Assembly (NCBI RefSeq): GCF_030272615.1
Contig: NC_081410.1
Coordinates: forward strand, 574,766,263 to 574,830,262
DNA from: Cryptomeria japonica
Lineage: Eukaryota > Streptophyta > Pinopsida > Cupressales > Cupressaceae
Direction: 5' to 3'
DNA: 64,000 bases
In this document: positions 22,735-35,700 of the stretch, piece by piece
Position numbering within the stretch: position 1 is the stretch's first letter
Layout: every line of letters begins with the position of its first letter
Notes under the pieces: generated by a model
What the model was told of the DNA's origin: nothing
Seen by the model: only the letters and a program-made list of their open reading frames with translations
Database searches by the model: none
Made by a program: the position numbers and the translations under genes

Positions 22735-22980
22735 GTTTATACTAATGTGATCGATGTATACTTGTGTATGTGATCAAATTAACTTCTATTTGATGATGTT
22801 ATTGTGTATTTAAGGTTTGTTTAATAAAGGGTGCATGAAACAAATTTTAAATCCTTAAAAATCGCTAAATTTCTTGGGTTTCACTTTGTCGAGTCTTGGC
22901 TGATCCAAGTCTCGAGTCCCAAGTCGAGTCACCCTTGCCGAGTCTGTGTCGAGTCTGAGTACCGTTTCTATGATGACTAC

Positions 22981-23910
<930 letters not shown>

Positions 23911-23928
23911 TGGTATCAGAGCAGGTTC
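23911..23928 (+). other. primer-binding site of copia B
   Basis: TGGTATCAGAGCAGGTTC directly after the LTR end. This is the standard complement of the initiator methionine tRNA 3' end used by plant copia elements. Confidence 0.9.
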
Positions 23929-24039
23929 TTGAAGAGCCATTGCTCAATTAGTGCATCCCCTTTGTCTTGAGGAGGAGCTTGAGCTTAATTGTGGAAAGAT
24001 ATGACAGGGGATATAAATCATCTTTAGTTTGAGTAGAGA

Positions 24040-24200
24040 GAGTTTCTTGAATCATGTTATAATTGAGGACGATGCCAAGAATGTTGAGAAGGAAGTTGGG
24101 GCCACTTCTTTCCAGCTAGACCTTGATGATTCTCTTCATAGAAGTGACATTTCTATCTTCAACCTGGGAAACTCTACAGATTTGAATCTGTCGATGGCAA
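24040..24200 (+). pseudogene. copia B protease-region fragment
   Basis: Reads VIIEDDAKNVEKEVGATSFQ in one frame, matching the segment after the DSGAS protease motif of copia A (VIIGDDASYSVKGVGSTSF at about 33140-33190, minus). gag and the catalytic DSG are gone. From here to ~25130 only scattered, unassignable internal sequence remains (serine/arginine-rich frames near 24690-25110). Confidence 0.6.
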
Positions 24201-25130
24201 CTGAAATATGAGATTAGGACCTTCATTGGATGAAAGAACGAAACTAATCATATAAGTCTTCTACATACTACCACATTTATCTGATAGTATATGGTGCATT
24301 GCTTATGCTAATGTTATTTATCTATTGTATGCTTTGGACTTATGGTTGCCTTCCTATTGATGAGACTAGATCTGCCCATGTGTAAGATTGAGTCTTGTAG
24401 CCCTTAGCTATGATTACATACAATTCAAGACATCTAATTTATCATTATCATGAACTATGTTTAACAATAGATTATTACAAGTGTATGTGCAAGTACATGT
24501 GTGATTGTAGGGGACACTTGAAGACCTTAGTAGTTAAGGCTTGACTCCTGTTATACTGCTTACAAGGGTTGCAAGTTTATCCAAAGCCAGATGGAGCTTG
24601 GATAATGAGATGAGTATTTTTCTTGGTTATTATCTCTTGAGTATTACTTTTATTTGCTTGTCGTAGTCAACCTCTTATCCGTATTCCTATATGTACTATA
24701 AAAGTTATGCTCTTGTTCTTTTCGTTGGCCCTCGGGGATGGGTTTTTGCAGAAAAAGAAGAACGATACATTAGTAATGCTGCTGAGGCATTTGTGCAGGT
24801 AATGGCAGCATCGAGGATTACACAGCAAAGTCGAGACAAGAGGGCTCTCTTAGTAAGAGGGAGCGGACTTCGAAGGGTATGCTTCTGTGACAGAGGGAGC
24901 AACTAGAGGATCTGCTTCAATTGACTTCCGAGGATCTTGGTCATATATGTTCAGAGGGAGTGGACCATGTCAAGATGGTTTCTCTAGTGATCAGATAGCG
25001 AGCAGGGAGAGGGAGAAGCGGAAGGACTCTATGATTCATGGATGGAGTCCCATGTGCGTAGGTTGGAAGGTTTTATGCTGTCACCTAGGTCGTGATATTC
25101 CTAGATAGATGGATACTTGGTGAACTTGGG

Positions 25131-25954
25131 ATTCACCAAGAGTGATGCAAACTCCAACCGTTACATAAAGGTTGTTGATGGTGAGGTATTGATTTTGGTC
25201 CTTTATGTTGATGACTTATTTCTCACTGGGGCAGAGAAGCTCATGATTCAGTGTTAGAGGGAGTTAGCCTTTGAATTTGAGATGAAGGATCTTGGCGTTA
25301 TGCACTACTTCTTGGATTGGAAGTTTGGCAGAAGACCGCATGAGATATTTTTGAGTCAGGGGAAGTACACTATAGACATCCTGAAGAGATTTGGCATGAT
25401 GGATTGTAAGTCCATGTCTACGTTGATGGATATAATTCTGGAGAAGTTGAGCAAGTCAGCTTCCAATTCAAATTTGGTAGATTCCTCTATGTATTGTCAA
25501 TTGATTAGACCATTAATGTATTTGGTCAACACCAGACCACGTATCTGCTTTGCAGCAAGTACTCTTAGAAAGTTCATGTGTGAACCAAGATAGATTCATT
25601 GGGTTGCAGCATGTGTGGTAGCTCGTGAAGCAGTGTGGCTTCAGAAGCTCCTTGCAGGATTGTTTGTACAATCATTGGAGCCTACAATTATTCATTGTGA
25701 TAACCAAAGCTGTGCGAAAGCTTTCTGTCAATCCTATGTTTCATGACAGAATGAAGCATGTGGAGATCAAGTATCACTATGTTAGAGATATGGTGGAAAG
25801 GAATGCTATTCTGTTGAGATATGTTAGTACAAATGAACAAACTGCAGATATCCTCACCAAGCCTCTTTCTAGAATAAAGTTTGCATACTTTCGAGGTAAG
25901 CTTGGTATGGTAGAAAATGTAGCCCTAGATGAGATTGAGTCTCAACAACATTAA
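25131..25954 (+). pseudogene. copia B RT C-terminus and RNase H, deleted and frameshifted
   Basis: Reads LILVLYVDDLFLTG (RT active-site YVDD near 25195-25235), then a stop, then FEMKDLGVMHYFLDWKFGR and LIRPLMYLVNTRPRICFA. The frame stops at about 25591. A deletion removes the first half of RNase H. It resumes with EAVWLQKLLAGLF, CDNQSC, and after a frameshift HDRMKHVEIKYHYVRDMVE and TKPLSRIKFAYF, ending near 25954. It is close in sequence to copia A, which confirms family relationship. Not functional. Confidence 0.88.
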
Positions 25955-26149
25955 TTGGTTTTAGTAGTACTAATATATTCTTTAAGATGTTTAAAGTGTA
26001 AACTCTTATTATGCAATCTTATTAATTTGATATGGTTGATGATTAGTGTCATGTGTGTGACTCCATGACAACATTGGTTCAGTGCTTGATGAGCCCCTAT
26101 GAACATTATTGTGAGGCGATGATCTCTCAATAGTGAACACTTGTACATT

Positions 26150-26650
26150 TGATCATTATCGTAAGGTGATGATCTTGCGATATTGATTGATCATACCATT
26201 ATGATGGATACAATGGGACGCGATATCTATTGTGTCATAATGGTTTATATCTCTAGGAGTAATATCTATGGATATGTCACAATGGTGGGTATCATGAGAC
26301 GCAATATCCATGGATAAGCCATAATGGTGGATATTACATCAAGAGATATTCATGGTGGATTTCATGTGACGTGAAATTCGTGGATATGCCATGTAGTAAT
26401 ATCTTTAGATATACCATGATGGTGGATATCATGAGATGTGATATCCGTGGACAAGCCATAATGGTGGATATTACGTGAGGAGATATCCTTATTTAAGCCA
26501 TAATGGTGGATATCACATGAGGTGATATCTATGGATAAGTCATGATGGTTGATATCACGGTGAGGTGATATCTATTCTTACACCACCCTCTGGGAGTAGC
26601 CATGGTGAACGTCATGATGAGATGACGACATCACGTTGAGTGATTCCGTG
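26150..26650 (+). repeat. GGATATC minisatellite between pol and 3' LTR of copia B
   Basis: About eight degenerate units of roughly 45-60 bp built on CCATAATGGTGGATATCAC followed by GAGGTGATATCCATGGATAAG. Each contains GATATC-centred inverted repeats able to form hairpins. It ends in a unit matching the copia A 3' repeat (ATCACGTTGAGTGATTCCGTG). Untranslated, directly upstream of the PPT. Confidence 0.8.
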
Positions 26651-26746
26651 ATGGACACTTGTGTTCATTTGCTTTTCATACATGGGAGTGCCCATGATGG
26701 ACCCATCCTCTATGTGACTTAGACATCAAGAAGGATTCCTCTCTAG

Positions 26747-26757
26747 CTAAGAGGGAG
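26747..26757 (+). other. polypurine tract of copia B
   Basis: CTAAGAGGGAG immediately before the LTR start TGTTGATG. The core is identical to the copia A tract. Confidence 0.85.
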
Positions 26758-27486
26758 TGTTGATGTTTGTAGCTATGATTGAATTCCTTCTATGGGCCGA
26801 TATAGCTAATATAATTGTCTAATTGGCCTATCGACCTTAAACAATCATAGATCTGAAATTATATGTTTATAACTACATATTGATTTAAAAGGTGCGACTT
26901 ATATAAGAAATATAATATGGTTAGTTAGTGGTTTGTTAAGTGGCGCCCAAACTTAGTATGCCTCCTCCTTGTATAAGTCGTGTTCCTTCATAAAGGGCAC
27001 TCTCGGTGAAAGGGTGCAACACATATATATGCATAAGGTTCGGTCTCATTCAGGATGATCAATTGAATAGAAGGGAAAAACCAACTCGTCTACATCTACA
27101 ACCTGTGCATTGTCTATAGCAGATCACCTTCTTATATTGCAGATCGAACACAATATATGTGCAAACCGATTATTAGCAGAGCTGTGAGAATTCATTAGTA
27201 GAGTAGATTGAAGGCAAGGCAGATCATACACATATGAGAAGAAGCAGATCGTATATTACCTGGATTGTAGATCGAACAAATATCATTGTGGGCAGATTAA
27301 TCAATGATTACATTGCAGAGTTATTTGAGGAGAAGTCTGAATCAACTGCCTTGTACATTTGGCTTCTTACAACAGTTCAATTTGCATCTCCTTCAGTCTA
27401 AAGTAACTGGATCCATCTATAAGCTTCAAGGAGTGAAGAAATTCACATTGGTCTTTGTACTTGATCACTGTAACAACATCTTGTTG

Positions 27487-27557
<71 letters not shown>

Positions 27558-27715
27558 GATATAATTTTCGTGCTCCGGGGAGACGATAATAGTATATCGT
27601 CTATGGTTGGGAGAGAAACAATGATGTGAATCATTGCCCGTGGTTAATCAAGCACACCCTATGATTATTGTGCATGATCATCTTTTTGTGATCCTAGTAT
27701 TGTAACAATTCAACA
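26758..27715 (+). repeat. 3' LTR of copia B
   Basis: A 958 bp LTR, TGTTGATG...ATTCAACA, with (AT)n at 27490-27553. It is uninterrupted at the site where the 5' copy holds hAT-1, so it serves as the empty-site reference. Confidence 0.92.
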
Positions 27716-27846
27716 TGCTGCACTAGGAAATCATAGCTGATCCTAAGCTGAAACAATAATCGGAAGTGCTCTTCCTATCAGGAACACATCCTGCCCAATC
27801 TGAAACAGAAGAAACCTTGCAATTTCAAACCTTCACAAGAAGTTGT
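27716..27846 (-). pseudogene. copia A RNase H, N-terminal part
   Basis: The minus strand reads EGLKLQGF, then after a one-base shift DWAGC and DRKSTSDYCFSLGSAMIS, a stop and CSKK. This is the start of the copia RNase H domain (the usual DSDWAG...DRKSTSGY). The frame continues at 17544 beyond copia B. The 27847-28015 stretch to its right is not recognisable as copia and contains a (TG)n run at 27996-28013; the ~35 residues expected between RT and this point are missing. Confidence 0.85.
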
Positions 27847-28015
27847 TGTTTGCCTAATACTTCTGCAACTTGCAACTGACATTGATTAATGGGAAATGGT
27901 TCAAGCCTCAATTCAAAAACTTATAGCTTTATAAGAAAAGCAATATTGTACCTGTTTTATATTTGTAAAACATTGTTTGCTATATTGTAACAACATGTGT
28001 GTGTGTGTGTGTGGA

Positions 28016-30768
28016 GGAGAGAGCATAACTATTTCGGAAGGAAGAGGCACTTCCTTTAATGCTGAGTGGGATAAATATGATGGGATAGAGGCAGGTTATC
28101 CATTTGAGTGCCCCTGCATGCAGGGGGCTCACAACTGGAGCAATTGATGGGCGGCCCTACTATTATCAAAGGGGCGGCGAAAAATCGATTCAAAGTGCCA
28201 GCCTGAAACACCATTCCCAATTGGTTCTAGTGCCTCATCCCAGCCATGTTATTCTTATTCACTTGCCCCGACAACTAATCTTCCTCCCGAGGGGGCAGCT
28301 GGGGGTACCCGTTCTAATTTCTTTTGGTTCAAAATAACCGTTTTTCAGAAGCAGCCAACCTTCTTAGAATAGGGGGGGGGGGTTTCCTTACGGCGAATAG
28401 GGCGGGGTTCAAACTTATATTCGTATGCCTTCTATCTATTCGTATGCACTCGTAAGCATGGTCAATTAGAGCTCATTTAGGAGATTGCATTAGGGCTCTC
28501 TACTTCTTCTATCTAAGCTTTTGAGCCATCACATGCATCATTATCACCAGCGGCTTGCTAGGATGGAAAAGAGTTGGTAGAGTAATGGAAGTGTACTCCG
28601 GAGCCAGGTGCAACCCTCAATTCGATAGTGCTATGGATGCCTTACCATTTGCTAGAGCTGATCCAATAGCTAATTCTGGAACTCTAGGAGGAGAACAAAT
28701 GCGCATACCCTACTATTACTTAAAGGGGGGGGTTCAGAGCCTAAATAACTGCTGCTTTATTCCGTTGGCCTTCCATTCTATGCTGAGTGGGAGGAATATA
28801 GTTTAGTTCAGAGGTCGACCTTTTATGGTTCTCTTTTCTATAATGCTATTTTGCTCTTATACAAATCGAGGATGTATCAGTTTGTTCCCTGTAACCGTGA
28901 GGGGAGAGACCCAAAACGATAAGCAGAAGTACAGGGTTCCTTTCATAGTAGGGGGTTGGTTCATATGCCAGCAGAAGGGTAACTTTTCATTATTGATCGA
29001 TAGTGTGGCCCTCTCCTCAATTGGCGATGGTTTATCCTGGAAGAAGCTGTGGATTGATGATGGGTGGGCATAGAATCTTCCTTTTGTGGTCTGAGACGCT
29101 TATTAGCGGCGGCGAAAGCCTGATCATCCATTCCCTAGAGCGCCCTACGGCTGTAAAAAGGGCAGCTTGCATCTATACGTTTTAGTAATAATCCGATTTC
29201 TCATCCGATCTGGTTAAGGGAGGCAATAGAGAACTTGCTCCAGTACTCAATATCTTGAGAAGACCCCTACAATTATATGGGGCGACCGACACTAATTGCT
29301 TTCGAGATGGGATCTTTTCTAAATATACTAAAGGGAGGCAGTAACTGATTTCTAACAGGGGGATTTATTTCGTGAAATGAGTGGTATTCATTCATATTAT
29401 GGTGTTGCTACTTCCCCCTTCATTGCCCCCTCTCTCTTCCGTGAATCATTCTAAACATTGGAACTACGGTTTAGACCTCTCTGGAAGAATGCGTTTCATG
29501 ACCAAACCATTCCTCCGATTTATGTAGTTGATATCTTCGTCCGACGCGGAGTGACAAAGAGGAGTGCTGCGAAGGGCTAACGTGATGGCCATTACTGGGG
29601 CAAACCATCCCGCTCATGAAATGGGTTTCTCTGACCGCTTTCTTTCCATTTCTCTGCAACGACTCATCTTGGGGGACCATAATGGGAACTCAGATCGAAT
29701 CGGTACTGTCCTGCGAGAAACTCGACAAAGGTCGAACTAGAGTAGCGAAAGTCGATCGAATAGCTGTAGAGCAATTCGCCCAAGCTCAACTCGGTGTAAG
29801 TGTCGAGTCGGGTGAAGCAGCCAACCCTGAATGAGTTTAGCTCGCCGTCACCCGGAGAAGAATACTATGCCCACCCAAAAGGAATGTATTGACCTAATCC
29901 CCAGCCATCATCGACTACCCACTTAGAGACAAGACTCTCTCCCGACTCGACCTAACCTGACAAGTCCCGCATGCTCAATCTAATACCTATTAGGTGGGCT
30001 CCATCAGCCCAACCACTTGTTGGTCATGCCACCAGGCCCACCCCGATCGATATGTGTTGAACTCCGTAATAGTCCTGCCGGACCCCCACGGTTCTTCTTG
30101 GAGCACCAGCCACTACTAAGATGAACTAGCGGCACATAACGGAGCTAAGGGACACTAGGGATCTTAGATCGGAAAGGTGGATCAGGGTCGGAAAGGCGAA
30201 CAGACCACGAATCCAAAACCAAAGTGGTGAATCGGGATTACAGGTGCGCGACCGATGCTTTATGGTGGGCCTCGAACCAAATCTCTCATCGACAGAGATC
30301 AATATGTGCGCAGCCGAGTGGCTGGAGACACCTCGCTCTTTCTCTGGAACCCCGACTGAGCCCATTACTAATGTCTTGATCAAGTGATACGAGAATGCCG
30401 AATTCCAAAAATTTGGTTCGCTGTTTTTGATTCCCCATGATTCTACCCTTCATGGATTAGTAGAACGAGTCAATAGTTAAACCCTTCCATTTGAGTCATG
30501 GACCACTTCGATCCCGTCACCCATAAGAGTGTGAATAGTTCAATCTAGCCCGACATTTCAAATGAATGGGTTTTGTTCAGCAGTCGGACCCAACCCTTCC
30601 CCTAGAATCTGGCATACTCCGAAGAAAGAACCTCCTATTTTCTCCCACTCACCCCCTTCTATCTCTTTCCCATTGTTTCAGTCTCAATCATTCGCCGCAT
30701 CTTTGGTAATTTCATAATAGGGGGGGCTCACCGGACCTAGGACCTAACCCAATACTGCCCTTATTCGC
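28016..30768. other. organelle-like (probably mitochondrial) DNA inserted in copia A
   Basis: Base composition shifts abruptly from AT-rich to roughly half GC, with G/C homopolymers (runs of 8-9 G near 28372 and 30720) and mixed sequence typical of plant mitochondrial spacer. No retroelement domain, LTR or plant nuclear repeat is seen in it. On the right it cuts the copia A RT frame exactly after NTRPTI (junction 30768/30769). The left edge near 28016 is less certain. I recognise no complete mitochondrial gene; short open frames within it look incidental. An alternative is a nuclear segment of unusual composition. Confidence 0.5.
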
Positions 30769-31640
30769 TATAGTAGGCCTTGTATTGGCTAAATACATTA
30801 ATGATCCAATCAATTGCCTATACATAGTAGGATCAACTAAATCGGAACTAGTTGCAACCTCATGTAACTTTTTCAGATTAGCTTCCATGGGAGTTGCCAT
30901 AGACTTGCAATCTAACATACTAAATTTTTTCAAAATGTCAATGGCATATTTCCCTTGACTCAATATAATTTCATTTGATCTTTGCCACACTTCTAAACCA
31001 AGAAAATAATGCATCAATCCAAGATCTTTCATCTCAAATTCATAACCTAACTCTTTCTTACATCTAACAATGAGATCATCCTCTCTAGTAAGAAATAAAT
31101 CATCAACATATAGAACTAGAATTAAGGCTTTATCATCAATTACCTTGAAGTAGATATTAGAATCTGCATCATTTTTGAGAAAACCCAAGCTCAACAAATA
31201 ATGATAAATTATTTCATACCATGCACATGGAGCTTGCTTAAGGCCATACAAGGCCTTTTTCAACCTGCACACATGAAATTCTTTTTCATGAATTACAAAA
31301 CCATCTAGCTACTCAATAAAAACTTTTTCTTCAATTGCACCATTTAAGAATGTTGTCTTTACATCCATTTGATGTAATTTCCACTCTTTAACTGTTGCAA
31401 TAGCAATAATAGTTCTGATAGAAGTGTACCGAGCTACAGGAGCAAAGGTCTCCTCATAGTCTATACCTTCCTTTTGAGAAAATCCTCTAGCTACGAATCT
31501 AGCTTTATATTTTTCAATACTCCCATCAGCTACATGTTTAATTTTGAACAACCACTTAGAAGAAACAATAGACTTACTTTTGGGCCTAGGAACTATGTCC
31601 TACACATAATTCTTGATCATGGATTGGTACTCCTCCATCA
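30769..31640 (-). pseudogene. copia A reverse transcriptase
   Basis: The minus strand carries the canonical RT blocks: KARFVARGFSQKEGIDYEET (near 31475), APVARYTSIR, KLHQMDVKTTFLNG (near 31350), KKALYGLKQAPCAWY (near 31245), the catalytic LVLYVDDLF (near 31105) and MKDLGLMHYFLGLEV. It ends LMYLANTRPTI where organelle-like DNA begins. In-frame stops lie at 31309-31311 and near 31600. It is among the best preserved RT segments in the window. Confidence 0.92.
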
Positions 31641-33374
31641 TTGCATCCTTCCATACTTGTTATTTGAAGCCTTCTCAAAACTTGAAGGCTCAAATGCTAT
31701 AATATGACTCATCAAAGCAACATATCTTGCAGACTTATGAGGTCTTTTACTTTCCCTGAAAGTGCCACGAGGGGCTGCATATTTTTTAGCCTCTTGCATA
31801 GTATGCCTAGCCCACAAGGGTCTCTTCTTATCAGCCGAAGCATTATTTGGACCAGTAGTAGTATCTATAGGATCAACATGATCAACATAATCTTCTAATT
31901 CTATAGTCTCCCTCTGAATCTCTGAAGGGGAATCCAAGATTGCCATATCCATATCTTGAGAAGGCACAAAATCTTCTCTATCAATTTCCATATTAGATTC
32001 TTTAGACTTTTTGCAAGCTACATCTTTTTCAAAAGAGACATCTCTACTGATTTCAATCTGCTTTTGAATTGGAATGTAAGTTATGTATGCTTTTGATGAT
32101 TCACTATAACCAACAAAAATTTGCTTCTTTCTTGAAGGTTCTAACTTATTTCTCTTATCTTTTGGAACATGAATATAGACTGGACATCCAAAAATTCTGA
32201 GATGACTAATATCTGGTTTAGAACCCGTGAAAGCTTCTTTAGGTGTCATATTATCTAGAATTTGATGTGGACTGCGTTTCTGAACATAAACAACTGTCCT
32301 ACAAGCTTCTGCCCAAAGAAATATTTAAAGACCTTGATCGTGGATCATAACCTTTGCTGCCTCAACAATAGACCTGCTCTTTCTTTCAGCAATTCCATTT
32401 TGTTGAGGATTATAAGGGACATAGAACTCCCTCTTAATCCCAGCTTCAATATAGAAATTTGAAACAAACCCAAAGTATATTCCCCCCCATTGTCAGTCTT
32501 AAAACTTTGATCCTCTTATCAGACAGATTTTCAACAAGAGCTTTAAATTCTTTAAATCTGGATAGCACTTCATTAGACTCTTTAGATTTTAGAAAATAAA
32601 TCCATGACTTACGAGAGAAGTCATCAATGAAAGTAACATAATACCAAAAACCACTTAATGAAGCAACCGACATAGGACTACACAAATCAGAATGAATCAT
32701 CTCTAGGAAATCTTTAGCTCTACTTTTACTATTATGAAATGGATGTTTAATGTTCTTACCTAGAGCACATCCTTTGCAGATGCCCTCATGATCTTGATTC
32801 AACTTAGGAAGGCCGACTGCCACCTTCTCCATGGAAGACAAGGTTCTGAAATTTAGATGAGCAAATCTTTTGTGCCACAGTTCACTTGTACTTACAGAAT
32901 CATGTGCAAAAACTTGAATAGGATTAGCTGAAAGTGTTTAAAGGCTGTCATGGCGTACACCAATCTCATGGGTTGTAATAAAGCTTGTGTTCTTCTTCCA
33001 TGCAAGGACTTTTCCATCAACAAATGCAACATTATAACCTTTATCTTCCAATGCTGAAATGGAAATTAGATTCCTCTTAATTCTAGGAACAAACAATACA
33101 TCACTCAAGTGAAGAGGAACACTTAATCTAAACGAAATGAAGTGGAACCAACACCCTTCACAGAATAGGAAGCATCATCACCAATGATAACTTGTAAGTG
33201 AGAGTCTTTTCCTTTCATATTAGAAAGGTGCTCACAATAACCTGTAATATGTCGAGAGGCTCCACTATCAATAAGCCATGTATCACTGTCAGTGGGAATA
33301 TTACAGAAGAGAGCAAAAATCAACATTTGTTGCAGCAACTTGATGCTTGGGTCTTGAAGGACATTTTCTAGCAA
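31641..33374 (-). pseudogene. copia A protease-integrase region
   Basis: Protease: WLIDSGASRHIT (33255-33290) with the DSG active site. Integrase: zinc-binding HHCC segment (LWHKRFAHLNF, ICKGCALGKN) near 32760-32870, then the catalytic core with IHSDLCSPM and TFIDDFSRKSW near 32590-32700. The third acidic region near 32400 (PYNPQQNGIAERK) follows after a frameshift. The C-terminal part includes HLRIFGCPVYIHVPKDKRNK and the variable acidic linker to RT. Protease matures the polyprotein and integrase joins cDNA to the genome. Several stops and shifts separate the parts. Confidence 0.9.
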
Positions 33375-34129
33375 AGTGACACAAACTTGTCACATCTGAA
33401 GCATTGTACCCTAGAGAGTTCTTTTTTTTTCTTAGATTTAGGAACTAAATCAGAATTCCTATCTTTGTTTCTTTTGAAGTTTCTTTTCCTTCCTTTTCTT
33501 TTAGATGTATGAGCAACAAAAACATAATCTTCTTCATGATGAGTTTTACATCCAAATCCTCTTGCCTCTAATCTGCATTCCCCTTGAATGCAATCAACTC
33601 TCAATCGATCAAACTTGGGTAACTCATTTCTTCCACTAATACCTTGAATGAAAGATTCCCAAGAGTGAGGAAAGCCATTCATGGCCAGCATAACCAAATC
33701 TTTATCCTCAATAGAATCTCCAATAGTATTGAGCTGATCCTTCAATTTTGTAATCTTCATAAAGAAAGAAACAACAAATTCACCTCTAGCCATTTTGATA
33801 TGAAAGAGTTGACGTCTCAATGCTAGAGCTCTACTAATACTGTTGAATTCATACAAACTTTGACGACACTCGAACATCTCTTCAGTTGAATCCAACTTGG
33901 ATATAACAGGTACTAGATGATCCTTAACATAATCAATTAGTATCTTTCTTGCCATGAAGTTATTCTTTCTCCATTGTGCTTTCTCAGAATCATCGGAAGG
34001 TGCATCTACAACAGACTTCATGTAGTTGAGAATATTATTCTCTTCAAGCACAATGAGGACTCTGAACTTCCATGAAGTATAATTAGCTGCACCATCCAAT
34101 CTGTCTTCAACTTTGAGTCCATTCACCAT
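33368..34129 (-). pseudogene. copia A gag (UBN2-type capsid, zinc knuckle)
   Basis: The frame opens at ATG 34129 (MVNGLKVEDRLDG) just inside the PBS and reads the typical copia gag: NYTSWKFRV, then ALALRRQLFHIKMARGEFV and IGDSIEDKDLVMLAMNGFPHSW, a basic stretch (KRKGRKRNFKRNK) and the start of a CCHC knuckle (CFRCDKF). The knuckle's last residues are lost to a frameshift at about 33375, where the protease frame starts. About 254 codons are open. An upstream in-frame ATG at 34177 lies in the leader and is unlikely to be the start. Confidence 0.9.
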
Positions 34130-34210
34130 TGTGAACCTTGAAATAAACAAGCTAAGATAAAACAAAGAATATTTCAAAACTAAACAATCTGGTTTTGGAT
34201 CTTTTCTTTA

Positions 34211-34227
34211 GACCCGCTCTGATACCA
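34211..34227 (-). other. primer-binding site of copia A
   Basis: Minus strand TGGTATCAGAGCGGGTC directly after the LTR end (…TTTTAACA), complementary to initiator methionine tRNA. Confidence 0.9.
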
Positions 34228-35020
34228 TGTTAAAACATGAACTAGAAAGATAAATCTCAAAATCGGAAACTAGAAAAATTAATAAGAACAAGATACACAA
34301 AATTTTATCCTGGGAAAACCCTCCACCCGAGGGTGAAAAAGCTAGCCACAATCAATCATCTAATCATGATTGATAGCACTTAACAAACAAAATAACAAGC
34401 TGACAATACCAAAAATCAAGTTTTATTGAAGGCACAAATTTAAATATAGAGCTCTCAAGCTTAACAATCAATCATCGAATCATGATTGATAACACTTAAC
34501 AAACAAAAGAAGAAGCTGACAATATCACAACTAACTGAAGGCTTTTACAAATCTACTAACAAATAGAATTGCTGAAGAAGAAATGAACCAAAATCTTCAC
34601 ACATGCAAATGAAAACTTTCTTCTGAACTTCACCCGTCTCCTGAAAAACAATCTGCAATACTCGATAATGACAAAGAGCGAGCCAAATATCAGTAATGCC
34701 AAGAAAGATGAAGATTCAACATTTCACATAAATAATACTAAAAAATGACCGTTACATTGTAAAACGATTCATACACCCATATCAATTGAGCCACTAAGGC
34801 AAAGAAAATTGAAACTCTCGACAGATAAGATACGAAGAGAAAGGAAAATAACACTTTTCCAGCTAGCATTCATGACGGTGATGACAAACAAGGAACTCGA
34901 TACATATACAACTGTAATGAAGCAAATAAGAAACCGAGATAAACAATAAGAACAAATAAAGAAGACAAAAATACAAGCAAGCAAATAAAATGAAGTCTCC
35001 TGCAACTACAATCATTAAGA
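34228..35020 (-). repeat. 5' LTR of copia A
   Basis: A 793 bp LTR matching the left LTR. Its outer end is mutated (TCTTAATG instead of TGTAAATG on the minus strand). It also shows the internal ~110 bp duplication around AATCATGATTGATA. It is followed by GATCT, the right target copy. Confidence 0.88.
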
Positions 35021-35524
35021 GATCTGAGACAAAATCAGAGTCAATGTGGAATTAATGTTGAAAAAGTTTGGTATTTTGTCCCTTAGTTTTCTTTCTAACC
35101 TCTGAAAATCCCTTAATAAAGGAGTGGGAGGAGCAATGGTGGTCATCAACCGAATTTTAAAGGGCCTCAATCATCCTAAATCGTGGGGGCCATATGAGAT
35201 AGTATCAAAGCAGTTTGAAAATTTCTCTAAATCACAACTTCGATACGACTCAAGCTCATTGCACGCCCTAGCCCATGGATTCTAATGCAAACAAGTATAT
35301 AATTAATATTGTACACTAGCTTTAAAATTAATACTATCATGTGCTATTATAGATGGCATTTTAATAGGGAAGGAGCGAACCCCTATAGTTTATGATTAAT
35401 ATTATAAAGTAGTTTTAAAATTTAAACTATTATAGACTATGCATATATATATGAATAGTTATATAATAAACTATAAATAAAAAATAATGTAAAATTTATG
35501 ATATACATATTTAATAAATATATA
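35021..35524. other. no gene seen
   Basis: Right flank of copia A. AT-rich from about 35290, with no recognisable domain or repeat. Confidence 0.4.
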
Positions 35525-35700
35525 TTTTTTTTAATGGAGGAAACTCGGGTTTTAGCTTGGTCTGATCCCAAAGAGACCACGAGCTCAACAACCCAACACA
35601 TGCAAAAAGCCCGTGAGCTCAATGGCGCAGCGGGGATTTGAACCTTGGTGGCTGCCTCACCAATGGAGTGTTTCTACCACATCATTACCCGCACTTTACT
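35525..35700 (-). mobile_element. possible tRNA-derived SINE
   Basis: The minus strand has a good RNA polymerase III B box (GGTTCAAATCC at 35634-35644) about 35-40 bases after an A-box-like tract (ATGTGGTAGAAAC). A non-coding body ending in GTTTCCTCCATT and an A-rich tail (complement of T8 at 35525-35532) follow. This is the layout of a tRNA-derived SINE. A diverged ~47 bp copy of part of the body (CACGAGCTCAACAACCCAAC) lies at 35708-35755. A short target duplication was not established. Confidence 0.45.

Larger units (their letters stand above)
17664..22972 (+). mobile_element. hAT-1, internally deleted hAT transposon in copia B 5' LTR
   Basis: Starts CAGAGTTCTATGACTCA and ends with the complement of CATAGAAACGGTACTCA, a gapped terminal inverted repeat. 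It is flanked by ATAACTAC (17656-17663) and ATGACTAC (22973-22980), an 8 bp target duplication with one mismatch, as expected for hAT. The intact LTR copy at 26758-27715 lacks it at the same place (…ATAACTACATATTG…). Without the nested hAT-2 it is ~1.2 kb and holds only the 5' leader joined to the C-terminal transposase end. It is therefore a non-autonomous derivative of the family that hAT-2 represents. Confidence 0.9.

Noticed and set aside
24691-25108. Serine/arginine-rich open frames
   Set aside because: Inside the deleted internal region of copia B, with no conserved domain and overlapping frames.
29616-29834. 72-codon frame in the organelle-like tract
   Set aside because: No match to a mitochondrial protein I recognise; treated as incidental.
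35634-35644. tRNA gene
   Set aside because: A B box is present but no cloverleaf could be built; a SINE head is the better reading.
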